From positions 1 through 51,863 of the forward strand of contig CAJUNH010000011.1 in assembly GCA_910587795.1 (NCBI GenBank): a DNA stretch of 51,863 nucleotides, read 5' to 3'. The stretch comes from an uncultured Christensenellaceae bacterium (GTDB lineage Bacteria > Bacillota > Clostridia > Christensenellales > CAG-314). Shown here one piece after another: positions 15,906 to 24,347 of this stretch. A program made the position numbers and the translations under genes. The notes under the pieces are model-generated. The model saw nothing but the letters and a program-made list of their open reading frames with translations, searched no databases and had not been told where the DNA came from. Positions within the stretch are counted from its first letter, which is position 1; each line of letters starts with the position of its first letter.

Positions 15906-16146
15906 AACAATAAAATAAGTTTGCCCTGCTTTGTACGATAAGTTTTACATTTGCGTCAACTACGTTTCGTAAAAGGGAATTGCGTCCTGCGCTTAATATG
16001 TTGGGTTTACTAAGGCTCTTTTACAGAGTCAATGAGTTTTGGCAATTTGCCGACTCCGCGTAAAAAACAGAAAACGTTAGGCAGATTACCCACCTGTTAA
16101 TTTCAGGTTGAACCACAGTAAAACACGGCTATGGCGGGGCTTTTTT
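15906..16146 (+). ncRNA. Structured noncoding RNA of about 240 nt, class not identified
   Basis: A unit running from a near-consensus promoter to a T-run, with no coding frame of its own. The ends pair: GCCCTGC (15923-15929) with GCGGGGC (16134-16140), followed by TTTTTT, and next GTTTTAC (15942-15948) with GTAAAAC (16118-16124). Inside are hairpins GGCTCT/AGAGTC (16014-16030), GAGT-GGCA/TGCC-ACTC (16034-16056) and ACCTG/CAGGT (16092-16108). Size, closing helix with terminator, and strong promoter fit an abundant regulatory RNA such as 6S RNA, or the raiA-motif RNA of Clostridia. I cannot match conserved bases well enough to choose. Not tRNA, tmRNA, SRP RNA or RNase P as far as I can see. It ends 6 bp before the comEA-like start, so it could also be a leader. 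Confidence 0.6.
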
Positions 16147-16152
16147 GTACAA

Positions 16153-16698
16153 ATGAAAAAAATTAAGAAAACTATATTATTTATAACTGCGATAATTTTT
16201 GTATTGGCGTTAAGCGGCTGTAAGGCTCCGCTTGCCGAATTGCAAATTCCTGCAAACGGGTTGGCGCCTCCTCAAGTAAATCAAGGAGGTCGTACGCGCA
16301 CGGTTTATGTCAGCGGCGCGGTGGAAAACGACGGCTATATAGAAATTCCGCAGATTTGCGATTACAAAACTTTATATGCTGTTGCGGAAGCATTGCCGTG
16401 CGCAAATTTACCGTACGACGTAAATATGTTTCTTCCGTTAAAGCTAAACGTTTACATTGCAGACTATTATGAGGAAGGGATTAGATATTACAGTCACAAC
16501 GTCAACAGTCTGTCTGTACAGCTCCGTTTGCCTGTCGACGGAGCGGACGACGGCATTATAAATAAGCTTGCCGACTACATTGCGGTTAACGGTAAAATTA
16601 CTAACCGTATTCAGTTGAAAGCCGCGCTGTTAAACGATTACGCAGAGAATTATTACAAGTTTTTTATAGACGAAAAAGATTATGCGCAGGATAGTTAA
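16153..16698 (+). CDS. ComEA-like lipoprotein with an SLBB domain, no HhH
   Basis: 181 aa. A lipoprotein signal (KKIKKTILFITAIIF, lipobox LSGC with Cys at 22) is followed by TVYVSGAVENDGYIEIPQICDYKTLYAVAEA, the SLBB-type domain that ComEA proteins carry before their DNA-binding helix-hairpin-helix. No HhH follows; the rest (residues 90-181) is unassigned. The gene overlaps comEC by 17 bp, supporting a DNA-uptake link: a membrane-tethered partner of ComEC. The ATG at 16153 is chosen because the lipoprotein signal begins there; an upstream in-frame ATG at 16108 lies inside the RNA element. The ribosome site is poor (GGCGGGGC, part of the RNA terminator stem), so translation may be affected by that fold. 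Confidence 0.7.
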   Translation: MKKIKKTILFITAIIFVLALSGCKAPLAELQIPANGLAPPQVNQGGRTRTVYVSGAVENDGYIEIPQICDYKTLYAVAEALPCANLPYDVNMFLPLKLNVYIADYYEEGIRYYSHNVNSLSVQLRLPVDGADDGIINKLADYIAVNGKITNRIQLKAALLNDYAENYYKFFIDEKDYAQDS

Positions 16699-18820
16699 CT
16701 TCCGTGCGCCGCTGTTTTGCGCAATCGGTTTGGTTTTGGGGATATTAAGTTTTTACGAATTTTTATTTGGAAATTTTTGGTTTGGAATAGTTGGCGTTGC
16801 AATAATAGTTTGTATAGCATTGTTTTTGTTTTTATCTAAAAGTAAAGTTTGGTTAGGTGTGATAGCTGTGCTTTTGTTTTTTATTTTGGGCTGCGGCTTG
16901 TCACAGCTTAATTACGCTTTTTTAAACCGAAACGAGGCAAATTGCTCGGTTGTTACCGTTACGGGCAGAGTATGCGATTTGGGTCGCAACGGCGGCGGAA
17001 GCAACGTTGTTTATTTAGAAAACTGTATTGATAATAACGGCGTAAAGTATTACGGACGCATTCAAACTTATATATTTGTCGACGACGTAAACGTAGGCGA
17101 AATACTGACTGTATGCGGTACGCTTAACTCGGTATATCCCGTAAAGAGTAAAGTGGACGGATTTTATTTGCGTAACAAAATCCGTTACCGTTTGGATACG
17201 GAAAGTATACTCAGCCGCACAGACGGATGTCTTTCGCCGGATGAAACCGTGCGCAAATACATTTACGATATTACCGCCGAATATATGCCTAATAACGGCG
17301 GAGTATTGTATGCGTTGTTGACTGGCGACCGCAACGCATTATCCGATGATAAGGAAAACGCGTTTAAGTCGGCGGGGATAATACACACTCTGGCTGTAAG
17401 CGGTTTGCATGTGGGCTTTGTTACCGCTATGTTTTGCGGTTTGTTAAAGAGATTTAAATTGCGCCCTGTTGCCGAGTGCGCTATATTGCTTGTTCCGTTA
17501 ATTTTTTATGCGTATTTTTGCAATTTTACTCCGTCTGTAATAAGGGCGATAATTATGACGGCATGCAGTTATCTTGCCAAAGCGTTTTACGGCAGATACG
17601 ATATGTTAAATTCTTTGTCGTGGGCTGTAATTATTATTTTGCTTTTTGCTCCTTTTAATTTATTCGACGTCGGGTTTCAGTTGTCGGTGTTATCCGTATT
17701 CGGCATAGCCACGCTACACGCGGCGTTTAACCGAGCCATATCCAAACGTATAAATTCACGGATATTCAAACGCTTGTTAAGTTCTGTTGCGGTTTCATTT
17801 TCCTGTTCCGTCGCTACGTTTTTTGCGATGCAGTTTTATTTCGGCTATGCGCCTGTTGTGGGCGTTTTGCTTAATATAGTAATAATTCCTTTCGTAACCT
17901 TAGCGTTTGTGTTGGGTTGGTTTGGACTTATACCTTGGATTTTCCGTTATATTCTTATTGCCGCAGACTGGATTTTGGAAACCGTATCGGCTGCTGCCGA
18001 GCTGGCAAGCGGTTTGTCTTTCGCTACGGCGGCGATTCCCGTTTTGTCTCTGGCGATTGCAGTTGTCGCCGTTTGGTTGTTTATTGCTGGCGGATACGTA
18101 AATTTGCGCAAGGTCGGCAGGATTGCCGCTCATTCCCTATGTGCGGCAGCGCTTGCCTTATGTGTTTGTATGTCCTTTGTTCAATCAGCTCCAAAATCTC
18201 AGGCATACGTATCGTACGGTTACGGTTCGCCCGTTTGTGCGGTAACGTCCGCAAACGGTCAAGCCGCTATTATCGGCGATTTTTCCGACAAGACGTCTTA
18301 TATGCAGTCTGCAAAATATCTTGGAAAATATAAAGTAACAAGCTGCGTACTGTATTTAACAGACTGTAATAAGGCGCAGACTGAATTGTTGACCGACGCG
18401 CTTACTTTATTGCCGATAAAAAAAGTGTATAAAATGGACGCTTCTTTTAGCGGCGCTGTGGAGGAATTGCTTAAAGAATATAATATTCAGCTTGTAACTA
18501 TGTTGCCGAATTCCACCGTAGGCGAAGATATAAAAATAACGTCCGTATATAACGGGTCGCTTGCGGCGGCGCTTGTCGATGCCGACGGTTTGACGTTGGC
18601 GGTATTGTACGGAAACAAAAATAATGTTTTAGACTTTCTGTCGTTGGATATAGCTTCGCATATATACGTAACGGATACGGCGTATAAAGAGTTCGCCGAT
18701 AAAGGCTTGGTTACTTTAAGCCGATATCAGCTGCCGTTTGCCTATAATTACGGCGCAAATAAGTACGGAACCTTTACAATTAGTAAAAAAGGTGATAAAA
18801 TAAACATTAAGTTTAGATGA
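16682..18820 (+). CDS. comEC: ComEC/Rec2 competence channel, degenerate metallo-beta-lactamase domain
   Basis: 712 aa in three parts. Residues 1-60 are membrane spans. Residues about 70-180 are the DUF4131 OB-like domain (VTVTGRVCDLG, VDGFYLRNKIRYRL). Residues about 205-500 are the competence channel, with the hallmark LYALLTGDRNALSDDKENAFKSAG and HTLAVSGLHVGF. The C-terminal 200 residues sit where a metallo-beta-lactamase domain normally degrades the non-transported strand, but the HxHxDH metal site is replaced by LYLTDCNKAQTELL. The channel for single-stranded DNA entry may be intact without the nuclease. The gene overlaps the ComEA-like gene and is followed 12 bp later by holA, the usual Firmicutes order. 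Confidence 0.92.
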   Translation: MRRIVNFRAPLFCAIGLVLGILSFYEFLFGNFWFGIVGVAIIVCIALFLFLSKSKVWLGVIAVLLFFILGCGLSQLNYAFLNRNEANCSVVTVTGRVCDLGRNGGGSNVVYLENCIDNNGVKYYGRIQTYIFVDDVNVGEILTVCGTLNSVYPVKSKVDGFYLRNKIRYRLDTESILSRTDGCLSPDETVRKYIYDITAEYMPNNGGVLYALLTGDRNALSDDKENAFKSAGIIHTLAVSGLHVGFVTAMFCGLLKRFKLRPVAECAILLVPLIFYAYFCNFTPSVIRAIIMTACSYLAKAFYGRYDMLNSLSWAVIIILLFAPFNLFDVGFQLSVLSVFGIATLHAAFNRAISKRINSRIFKRLLSSVAVSFSCSVATFFAMQFYFGYAPVVGVLLNIVIIPFVTLAFVLGWFGLIPWIFRYILIAADWILETVSAAAELASGLSFATAAIPVLSLAIAVVAVWLFIAGGYVNLRKVGRIAAHSLCAAALALCVCMSFVQSAPKSQAYVSYGYGSPVCAVTSANGQAAIIGDFSDKTSYMQSAKYLGKYKVTSCVLYLTDCNKAQTELLTDALTLLPIKKVYKMDASFSGAVEELLKEYNIQLVTMLPNSTVGEDIKITSVYNGSLAAALVDADGLTLAVLYGNKNNVLDFLSLDIASHIYVTDTAYKEFADKGLVTLSRYQLPFAYNYGANKYGTFTISKKGDKINIKFR

Positions 18821-18832
18821 GGTGCGGCAAAT

Positions 18833-19786
18833 TTGATTAGATTTCTCGATATGCGCGAAAAGTTAAAAGACAAAGACTATCCCTGTCTTTGTTTGTTCGG
18901 CAACGACGGTTGGGTACGGCATAAAGCAGTGTCTAACGTTTGCGAAGCGTATAACGTGCCTAACGACGGATTTAGCATAGACGTTTTGGAATCGCCGGTT
19001 TTCGACGATATTAAATTGGCGTGCGCTACTCCCGCATTGTTTTGCGATAAAAAAATAGTGGTGTGCGAAAATTTTGTTTTGCCCCAGGGCGCAAAAGCGC
19101 AAACAGTAAAAAAAGATATTTCCGCTCTAATCAGCCGTTGCGACGGAAGTTATTGCTTGGTGTTCGTTACCGATACCGATAAAGGCTTTGATTTTGACGG
19201 TATGGAAAAAGTCAACTGTAACCGTCTTGACAAAGACAGTATATGTAAATGGATTATAAGTTACGGAAAACGTCAACAAGTAACAATAGAGCGGTTGGCT
19301 GCGGAAAAACTGGCGCAGTACTGTTTAAACGATATGTCGCGCGTGGCGATAGAAACGCAGAAGCTTATCGATTACGGCGAGGTAACTGTTTCCAGCGTGG
19401 AGGATCTTGTCCATAAGGACGCGGAACACGTGGTGTACGATTTATCGCAGGTTATCGTCCGTAAAAACGCAGAGCGTGCGCTGGAACTGTACCGCGGACT
19501 TATCGTCAGCGGAGAGGAACCCCGCGCGTTATTCGGTTTACTGTATAACTTTTACCGCAGGGCGTATTATGTCAAAACGGCCGCGTATTCGGCGGAGGAA
19601 CTTGCGGGTTTATTGGGCGTTAAAACTGGCGCAGTGGAATTTGCAAAAGATACGGCGGCGCGCTATAAGCCCATGCAGCTTAAAAAAGCGTTGGAATTGT
19701 TCGAAACGGCGGACAGTAAATTAAAAGCCTTTTTGGACGAAAACGAAGTAATGAATATGTTGATAATGCAGCTTATCGCATTGTAA
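18833..19786 (+). CDS. holA: DNA polymerase III delta subunit
   Basis: 317 aa from a TTG start with GAGGTG 7-12 nt upstream; the next ATG (18851) would trim six residues and has no better site. The protein has the HolA layout: an N-terminal AAA+-like fold without a P-loop (LCLFGNDGWVRHKAV, then FCDKKIVVCENF), a middle lid (LDKDSICKWIISYGKRQ, LNDMSRVAIETQKLIDYG, VYDLSQVIVRKNAERALELY) and a helical collar (EEPRALFGLLYNFYRRAYYVK). Delta opens the beta sliding clamp within the clamp loader. It is probably co-transcribed with comEC. Confidence 0.9.
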   Translation: MIRFLDMREKLKDKDYPCLCLFGNDGWVRHKAVSNVCEAYNVPNDGFSIDVLESPVFDDIKLACATPALFCDKKIVVCENFVLPQGAKAQTVKKDISALISRCDGSYCLVFVTDTDKGFDFDGMEKVNCNRLDKDSICKWIISYGKRQQVTIERLAAEKLAQYCLNDMSRVAIETQKLIDYGEVTVSSVEDLVHKDAEHVVYDLSQVIVRKNAERALELYRGLIVSGEEPRALFGLLYNFYRRAYYVKTAAYSAEELAGLLGVKTGAVEFAKDTAARYKPMQLKKALELFETADSKLKAFLDENEVMNMLIMQLIAL

Positions 19787-19941
19787 AGCGAGATATAATT
19801 TGATGTTGTCGCTGTCGGCGTAATATATACGCATAAAAGCAATATTGAGTTTGACATTGTGCGGAATCTTGCAGGGAAAAATGTTCGGTAATGTTTTAAA
19901 ATAGGATAATTGATTATCGGCGTTAAAACGGAGGAATTAAA

Positions 19942-20481
19942 TTGTTCGGTAAATTACGTAAAAATTTTAATCTGGCAAACATTTTAGTAAAAGTGTTTTT
20001 TGTCTTGGCGGTAGTGTTTAGCACTTGGCAAACGTCGCTAGGCACGTTATACTATGCCTTTGTCGGCAATCTGGCAAGCGGCATTATGGACGGGTTCAGC
20101 GGCGCGGCAAAGCTGATTATTGCACTGATTACGTCGGCGGTACTAGGCGTAATTTTAATGCTGGTTACTCCGTTGATAACAAATTTATTTTTAAACGTCA
20201 GCAAAATATATAACGTGCCGCGCGCCGAATATTGTTTGATTGTAAACTTTTTTTGCACGGTGGGTTTCTTTTTAAACGGACTGTTCAATTTAATCAACCT
20301 TATTACGCCTGTTTTTATGGTGTGGGGAGGCGTAATCTTTCCGTTTATTATAACGTTATGCTGTTTTGTTTCTTTTTACGTTACAACGTCAAAATTGTAT
20401 TTTAACGACGTAACCAAGGCTCACTACTTTAAATGTCTGCTTATAGCGGCGTTGGTTGTATTGGTTTTGGAGGTACTATGA
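19942..20481 (+). CDS. Small polytopic membrane protein, unknown family
   Basis: 179 aa from a TTG start (GGAGG 8-12 nt upstream). About five hydrophobic spans lie at residues 14-32, 50-72, 90-118, 121-142 and 160-178. No motif is recognised. It overlaps the M28 peptidase gene by four bases (ATGA), so the two are translationally coupled; a role with the membrane-anchored peptidase is possible. The 155-bp gap after holA holds no gene. Confidence 0.65.
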   Translation: MFGKLRKNFNLANILVKVFFVLAVVFSTWQTSLGTLYYAFVGNLASGIMDGFSGAAKLIIALITSAVLGVILMLVTPLITNLFLNVSKIYNVPRAEYCLIVNFFCTVGFFLNGLFNLINLITPVFMVWGGVIFPFIITLCCFVSFYVTTSKLYFNDVTKAHYFKCLLIAALVVLVLEVL

Positions 20482-21746
20482 AAAAAGTTTTATTATTAGT
20501 AGTAACTCTGTTTGTTGTTTTATCCTGCGGATTTAGCGGCGCGGCGTATGCGGAGGAAAATACTTCGTCTGCCGATTACAAAAAAACCGTTGCATATAAT
20601 TTCGTGCAGGAATTTTGCGAAAAATTTCCTAACCGCAAAGCGGGTATTACGGCAAATTTCCCCGCGGAGGATAGCGTGCAGCATTATTTAAAACAACAGC
20701 TGCTTACCGCTACTAACGGCGCTGCAAACGTAGAATATAAATCGTTTCCTTTAAGCGATGCGGCTAACGCTTTTAATATAGAGGCGCGTTTAAACAAACA
20801 AGGCGCGGACAAACAAATTATAATAGGCGCGCATTACGATAGCGACGGACAAGGCGCAAACGACAACGCAAGCGGAGTGGCGGCATTGCTGATTGCGGCG
20901 CAAACGTTATCCCGAAACGTAACCGCTTTGCCGTGTAACGTTGTGTTCGTATTGTTCGATGCGGAAGAAAACGGTCTTTTGGGTTCGTATAAATATGTAA
21001 ACGAAATGACTCAAACGGAAAAGGACAATACTCTTGCCGTTATAAATATAGATTGTATAGCTAACGGCGACAATCTGTACGTGTGGTGCGAAAATAAGCA
21101 TACGGATTTAGCCGATCTTATAGTTTCTAAAAGCGACAAACTGACGGAAAAACCGTACGCAAAAGGCACGTTTAATTTAAATAACGGCATAGGCTACGGA
21201 TATGTCGAAATCCCTCAAAATTCCGACCATACTCCGTTTAGAATGGCGGGAATTCCCATTGCGTTGTTTTTTTCAGGTACGTATTCCGCCGACCCGTGGA
21301 ATTACGCGGAAAGCGAAAATCCTTTAAAAAACACTATGAATTCGGCAACCGATACGTTTGAAAATTTAGACAAAAACAACGGCGCGGAGTTTGTTGCAAA
21401 AATCGAAGCGACGGCAAACGCTATATCCCAAACGGTTTTAGACGTCAGCTTTTTGACTGTTGCGGAAAATCAACGCAGTCAAATGATTAATTACAACGTT
21501 TTCGGTCGTTCTCTGTGGGCAAGGATAATTTGTTTCGGCTTGCTGGTTGGAGCTGTGCTAGTTGCATTGTTTTATAGCCGTAAACTGGAAAAGCGCTCGA
21601 TACTCGGCACTGCGGAAATTAAAAACGACAAAATATTTACCACGCCCGATGCCAACGATATTTTTGCGTTTGACGGTAAAAAATCGGCAGATACAACGCC
21701 GTCTGCAGATGATATATTTACTTTTGACGGCAAAGACAAAAAATAA
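20478..21746 (+). CDS. Membrane-anchored M28-family zinc aminopeptidase
   Basis: 422 aa with a Sec signal (MKKVLLLVVTLFVVLSCGFSG, cleavage near AYAEE). M28 metal ligands are visible: GAHYDSDGQGANDNASGVAALL gives the first His and the bridging Asp, FVLFDAEENGLLGS gives the catalytic/ligand Glu pair, VINIDCIA gives another ligand Asp, and SDHTPFRMAGIP gives the last His. A transmembrane helix near 360 (IICFGLLVGAVLVALFYSR) anchors it, with a cytoplasmic tail that holds two copies of a DANDIFAFDGK-like motif. Known members remove N-terminal residues from peptides outside the cell. The GGAGG-preceded ATG at 20478 is chosen over a longer frame since the signal peptide starts there. Confidence 0.88.
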   Translation: MKKVLLLVVTLFVVLSCGFSGAAYAEENTSSADYKKTVAYNFVQEFCEKFPNRKAGITANFPAEDSVQHYLKQQLLTATNGAANVEYKSFPLSDAANAFNIEARLNKQGADKQIIIGAHYDSDGQGANDNASGVAALLIAAQTLSRNVTALPCNVVFVLFDAEENGLLGSYKYVNEMTQTEKDNTLAVINIDCIANGDNLYVWCENKHTDLADLIVSKSDKLTEKPYAKGTFNLNNGIGYGYVEIPQNSDHTPFRMAGIPIALFFSGTYSADPWNYAESENPLKNTMNSATDTFENLDKNNGAEFVAKIEATANAISQTVLDVSFLTVAENQRSQMINYNVFGRSLWARIICFGLLVGAVLVALFYSRKLEKRSILGTAEIKNDKIFTTPDANDIFAFDGKKSADTTPSADDIFTFDGKDKK

Positions 21747-21753
21747 TTAAACT

Positions 21754-22464
21754 ATGAAAAAGAAATTAAATCCTTTAAAACCCTTAATATTTTGGACGGT
21801 TTATTTGTGCGTAATCGCTGTAACGGTAGTTATCGACCAGTTAAGCAAACATTTTGTGGAAATTGCCGTAGCCGAACACGGCCGCATTCGCGTAATAGGA
21901 GACTGGCTTACGCTGACTTGGACGTTAAACGACGGTGCGACGGGCGGTATTATGCAAAATCTGCCGTGGCGTAACGTGTTGTTTTTTGTAATGACGCTGA
22001 TAGGTCTGCCTGTGTTCGGTTATATGCTGTGGCGCAGCCGCACACGCAGCGCGTGGGGGCAAGTTGCGTTTGCATTTATGATAGGTGGAACAATCGGTAA
22101 CGCTATAGACCGTATGTTTTTGGTAAAGGAAGGCGGCAAATTTTTTAGCGGCGCCGTCCGCGATTTCGTTCAGGTGCAGAACTTTTTCGGCATATTTAAT
22201 ATGGCGGACAGTTTTCTTGTAGCGGGCGTTATTTTGGCTTTGCTTGCGGTCGTTGTATTCGACTATGACGGTTTGGTTGCTGCTATTATCGACGAGCGCG
22301 GCAGTAAAACCGTAAGCGCGGAAAAGATAAAAAGCGATAATAACCTAATTGTTAATGCCGACGTGCCTAAGACGGACAGCAATGCAAAAGAAAGCGTTGC
22401 GGAAGATAAAGCAACCGTGCGGCATACAAGCGGCTCTGCGGAGAAAACAGATGAGGACTCTTAA
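21754..22464 (+). CDS. lspA: Lipoprotein signal peptidase II with a charged tail
   Basis: 236 aa; the family is usually 150-170. Four transmembrane helices and the conserved blocks are present: VIDQLSKHFVE, LNDGATGGIM (the N-x-G-A-x-G block), GGTIGNAIDRM with the first catalytic Asp, and FNMADSFLVAG with the second. LspA cleaves prolipoproteins next to the lipid-modified Cys, as needed by the several lipoproteins in this window. The last 65 residues are a hydrophilic, disordered-looking extension ending EKTDEDS. The gene follows the peptidase gene by 7 bp and overlaps rluD by 14 bp. No good ribosome site is seen, so coupling to the upstream gene is likely. Confidence 0.95.
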   Translation: MKKKLNPLKPLIFWTVYLCVIAVTVVIDQLSKHFVEIAVAEHGRIRVIGDWLTLTWTLNDGATGGIMQNLPWRNVLFFVMTLIGLPVFGYMLWRSRTRSAWGQVAFAFMIGGTIGNAIDRMFLVKEGGKFFSGAVRDFVQVQNFFGIFNMADSFLVAGVILALLAVVVFDYDGLVAAIIDERGSKTVSAEKIKSDNNLIVNADVPKTDSNAKESVAEDKATVRHTSGSAEKTDEDS

Positions 22465-23362
22465 CATCGCGTGCGAAACCGAATACCGCAGACTTGACGC
22501 TTTTATTGCGGAAAACAGCGGTCTTACGCGCAGTCATGCGCAGCGTTTAATAGAACAGGGTGCGGTTGCGATAGACGGTAATATTGTATTAAAGTCTTCT
22601 TCTGCGGTAAAGCAGGACAGCCTTGTATCGGTGGCGCTGCCCGACGAAATCGCATTGAACGTACCCGCGCAGGATATCCCGTTGGACATAGTGTATCAGG
22701 ACGCCGATCTTGCGGTTATAAACAAACAACAGGGGCTTACCGTACATCCTGCAAACGGCATAAATACCGATACGCTGGTAAATGCCTTATTGTACCGTAT
22801 AAAGGATTTATCCGGTATAAACGGCGTACTGCGTCCGGGAATTGTACATAGACTGGATAAGGACACAAGCGGTTTGCTTGTCGTTGCCAAAAACGATACG
22901 GCGCATGTGGAATTGCAGCGCCAAATACAGTGCAAACAATGCCGCAGAATTTATCTTGCGTTGCTCGAAGGCGTAGTTAAGCAGGATACGGGTATAATAA
23001 ATAAGCCCATAGGGCGCAGCCGCACCGATCGCAAAAAAATGGATATTGCCGCGGACGGACGTTACGCCGAAACGCATTACGAAGTTGCGGAACGTTTTGC
23101 AAATTATACTCTTGTGCGCTTCGAGCTTAAAACGGGACGTACCCATCAAATCCGCGTGCATGCCGCAAAATGTATGCTTCACCCCGTGGTTGGGGATAAA
23201 ACTTACGGCTTTAAAAATTGCCGATTTAATTTGGACGGTCAGCTTCTGCACGCGCAAACTTTGCAATTTACCCATCCGTCAACGGGTGCGGAGATGAGTT
23301 TTACTGCGCCGCTGCCCGATTATTTCGAGCGTATTTTGCGTGTATTACGAAACAAATCGTGA
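22451..23362 (+). CDS. rluD: RluD-family 23S rRNA pseudouridine synthase
   Basis: 303 aa. An S4 RNA-binding domain lies at residues 1-75 (RLDAFIAENSGLTRSHAQRLIEQGAV). The catalytic motif GIVHRLDKDTSGLLVVAKN holds the nucleophilic Asp, and KTGRTHQIRVHAA is the conserved downstream block. It isomerises uridines in 23S rRNA; the exact site cannot be read, and the RluD/YlyB subgroup is by the lspA-rluD neighbourhood, common in Firmicutes. ATG at 22451 (GGAG upstream) overlaps lspA; the longer in-frame start at 22349 lies inside lspA in another frame and was rejected. Confidence 0.93.
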   Translation: MRTLNIACETEYRRLDAFIAENSGLTRSHAQRLIEQGAVAIDGNIVLKSSSAVKQDSLVSVALPDEIALNVPAQDIPLDIVYQDADLAVINKQQGLTVHPANGINTDTLVNALLYRIKDLSGINGVLRPGIVHRLDKDTSGLLVVAKNDTAHVELQRQIQCKQCRRIYLALLEGVVKQDTGIINKPIGRSRTDRKKMDIAADGRYAETHYEVAERFANYTLVRFELKTGRTHQIRVHAAKCMLHPVVGDKTYGFKNCRFNLDGQLLHAQTLQFTHPSTGAEMSFTAPLPDYFERILRVLRNKS

Positions 23363-23368
23363 GGTTAT

Positions 23369-24205
23369 ATGAAAAATCTGTTAACTTTAATGGATCTAAA
23401 TAAAAAGGATATAAACAACATTTTTGAAGTTGCGGCTCAAATGCGCCGTATAGTGCAAAACAATTATAAAAAAGGACCTCAGTTAATCGGTAGCGTAGTA
23501 GGCGGAGTGTGGGATTCTCCGTGTGTTTCCTCTACGGCTTTTAATTTGGCGGCGACATACTTGTCCGGTTCGGTCTGTCCCGTATTCGGCGCAGAGGATA
23601 AATTGGAACAATGTCGGCTTTTTGATAATATGGGCGTAAACGCGGTGGTAGTATCTGCCGATAACGACCGTTTAATAAATTCTTTTGCCTCTCAAAGCAG
23701 GTGCGGAGTAATAAACGGCGGGTCGGCTATGTACGACCCGATTGCAGTGCTTGCCGACCTTATGGCGTTAAACGGCCGACTGGACGGTCTGCAAAATTTA
23801 ACAGTCCTTGCCGTCGGCAATAAGGACTCAAACCGTATAGACGAACTTAGTTATTGTTTGCAGCAGTACGGCTCTACTATGGTGTGGTTTCTTCCGCGCG
23901 AAGATTACGCAACAGCGCACAAAGGTATCGTGTTGGATAAGGCGGAAGCCGCGTTCAGCGGCGTCGATGCGGTTATAGATATAGGTCTTACTCCGTTTTC
24001 CAATCCTGCAAGTTACTACGGCTCTGCGGGAGGAATACCCGAAGCCTTAATGGATAAAGCGCGTATTCATTGTCCTCTGCTGGGCTGCCGTACGATAGCC
24101 GACGGTATAGGCGTTAAGGATTACCAAAATAATATCGTAAACACGCGCGACTGCTGCTATGTGTCGATAGCAATGGCGGTACTGTATCTAATGCACCGTA
24201 ATTGA
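23369..24205 (+). CDS. Carbamoyltransferase-fold protein without the phosphate-binding motif
   Basis: 278 aa; active ornithine/aspartate carbamoyltransferases have 300-335. The start (NLLTLMDLNKKDINNIFEVAAQM) matches the family. Where STRTR should bind carbamoyl phosphate the protein reads SPCVSSTAFNLAATYLSG. The HPxQ block is YDPIAVLADLMALNGRLDGL, with the His gone. NLTVLAVGNKDSNRIDELSYCLQQYGSTMVWF corresponds to the second-domain Rossmann strand and GLTPFSN to the later loop. Without these residues catalysis is improbable; it may be a regulatory or structural paralog. The GAGG-preceded ATG follows rluD by 6 bp and the gene ends the operon at a strong terminator. By-eye alignment; the fold is likely, the inactivity inferred. 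Confidence 0.65.
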   Translation: MKNLLTLMDLNKKDINNIFEVAAQMRRIVQNNYKKGPQLIGSVVGGVWDSPCVSSTAFNLAATYLSGSVCPVFGAEDKLEQCRLFDNMGVNAVVVSADNDRLINSFASQSRCGVINGGSAMYDPIAVLADLMALNGRLDGLQNLTVLAVGNKDSNRIDELSYCLQQYGSTMVWFLPREDYATAHKGIVLDKAEAAFSGVDAVIDIGLTPFSNPASYYGSAGGIPEALMDKARIHCPLLGCRTIADGIGVKDYQNNIVNTRDCCYVSIAMAVLYLMHRN

Positions 24206-24274
24206 TTTTGTCGATCTGTAAGTTTGTATTGATTTTTGTCTTATCAAATTTCTTTTATATTTTATAATGCTAAA

Positions 24275-24310
24275 ATTAATGCCGAGTTTTACTGTAAACT
24301 CGGCATTAAT
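24275..24310. terminator. Bidirectional terminator
   Basis: A perfect 15-bp stem (ATTAATGCCGAGTTT and its complement) with a 6-nt loop between the convergent carbamoyltransferase-like gene and rqcH, with A/T-rich flanks on both sides. Confidence 0.85.
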
Positions 24311-24347
24311 AATTGTACTTTGCAATAAGTGTTTAAAATCGATTTTC

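Noticed and set aside
15906..16146. tmRNA, SRP RNA or RNase P RNA
   Set aside because: No CCA-type tRNA-like end, no GGAA-tetraloop SRP domain, no conserved RNase P core was seen, and the length does not fit tmRNA or RNase P.
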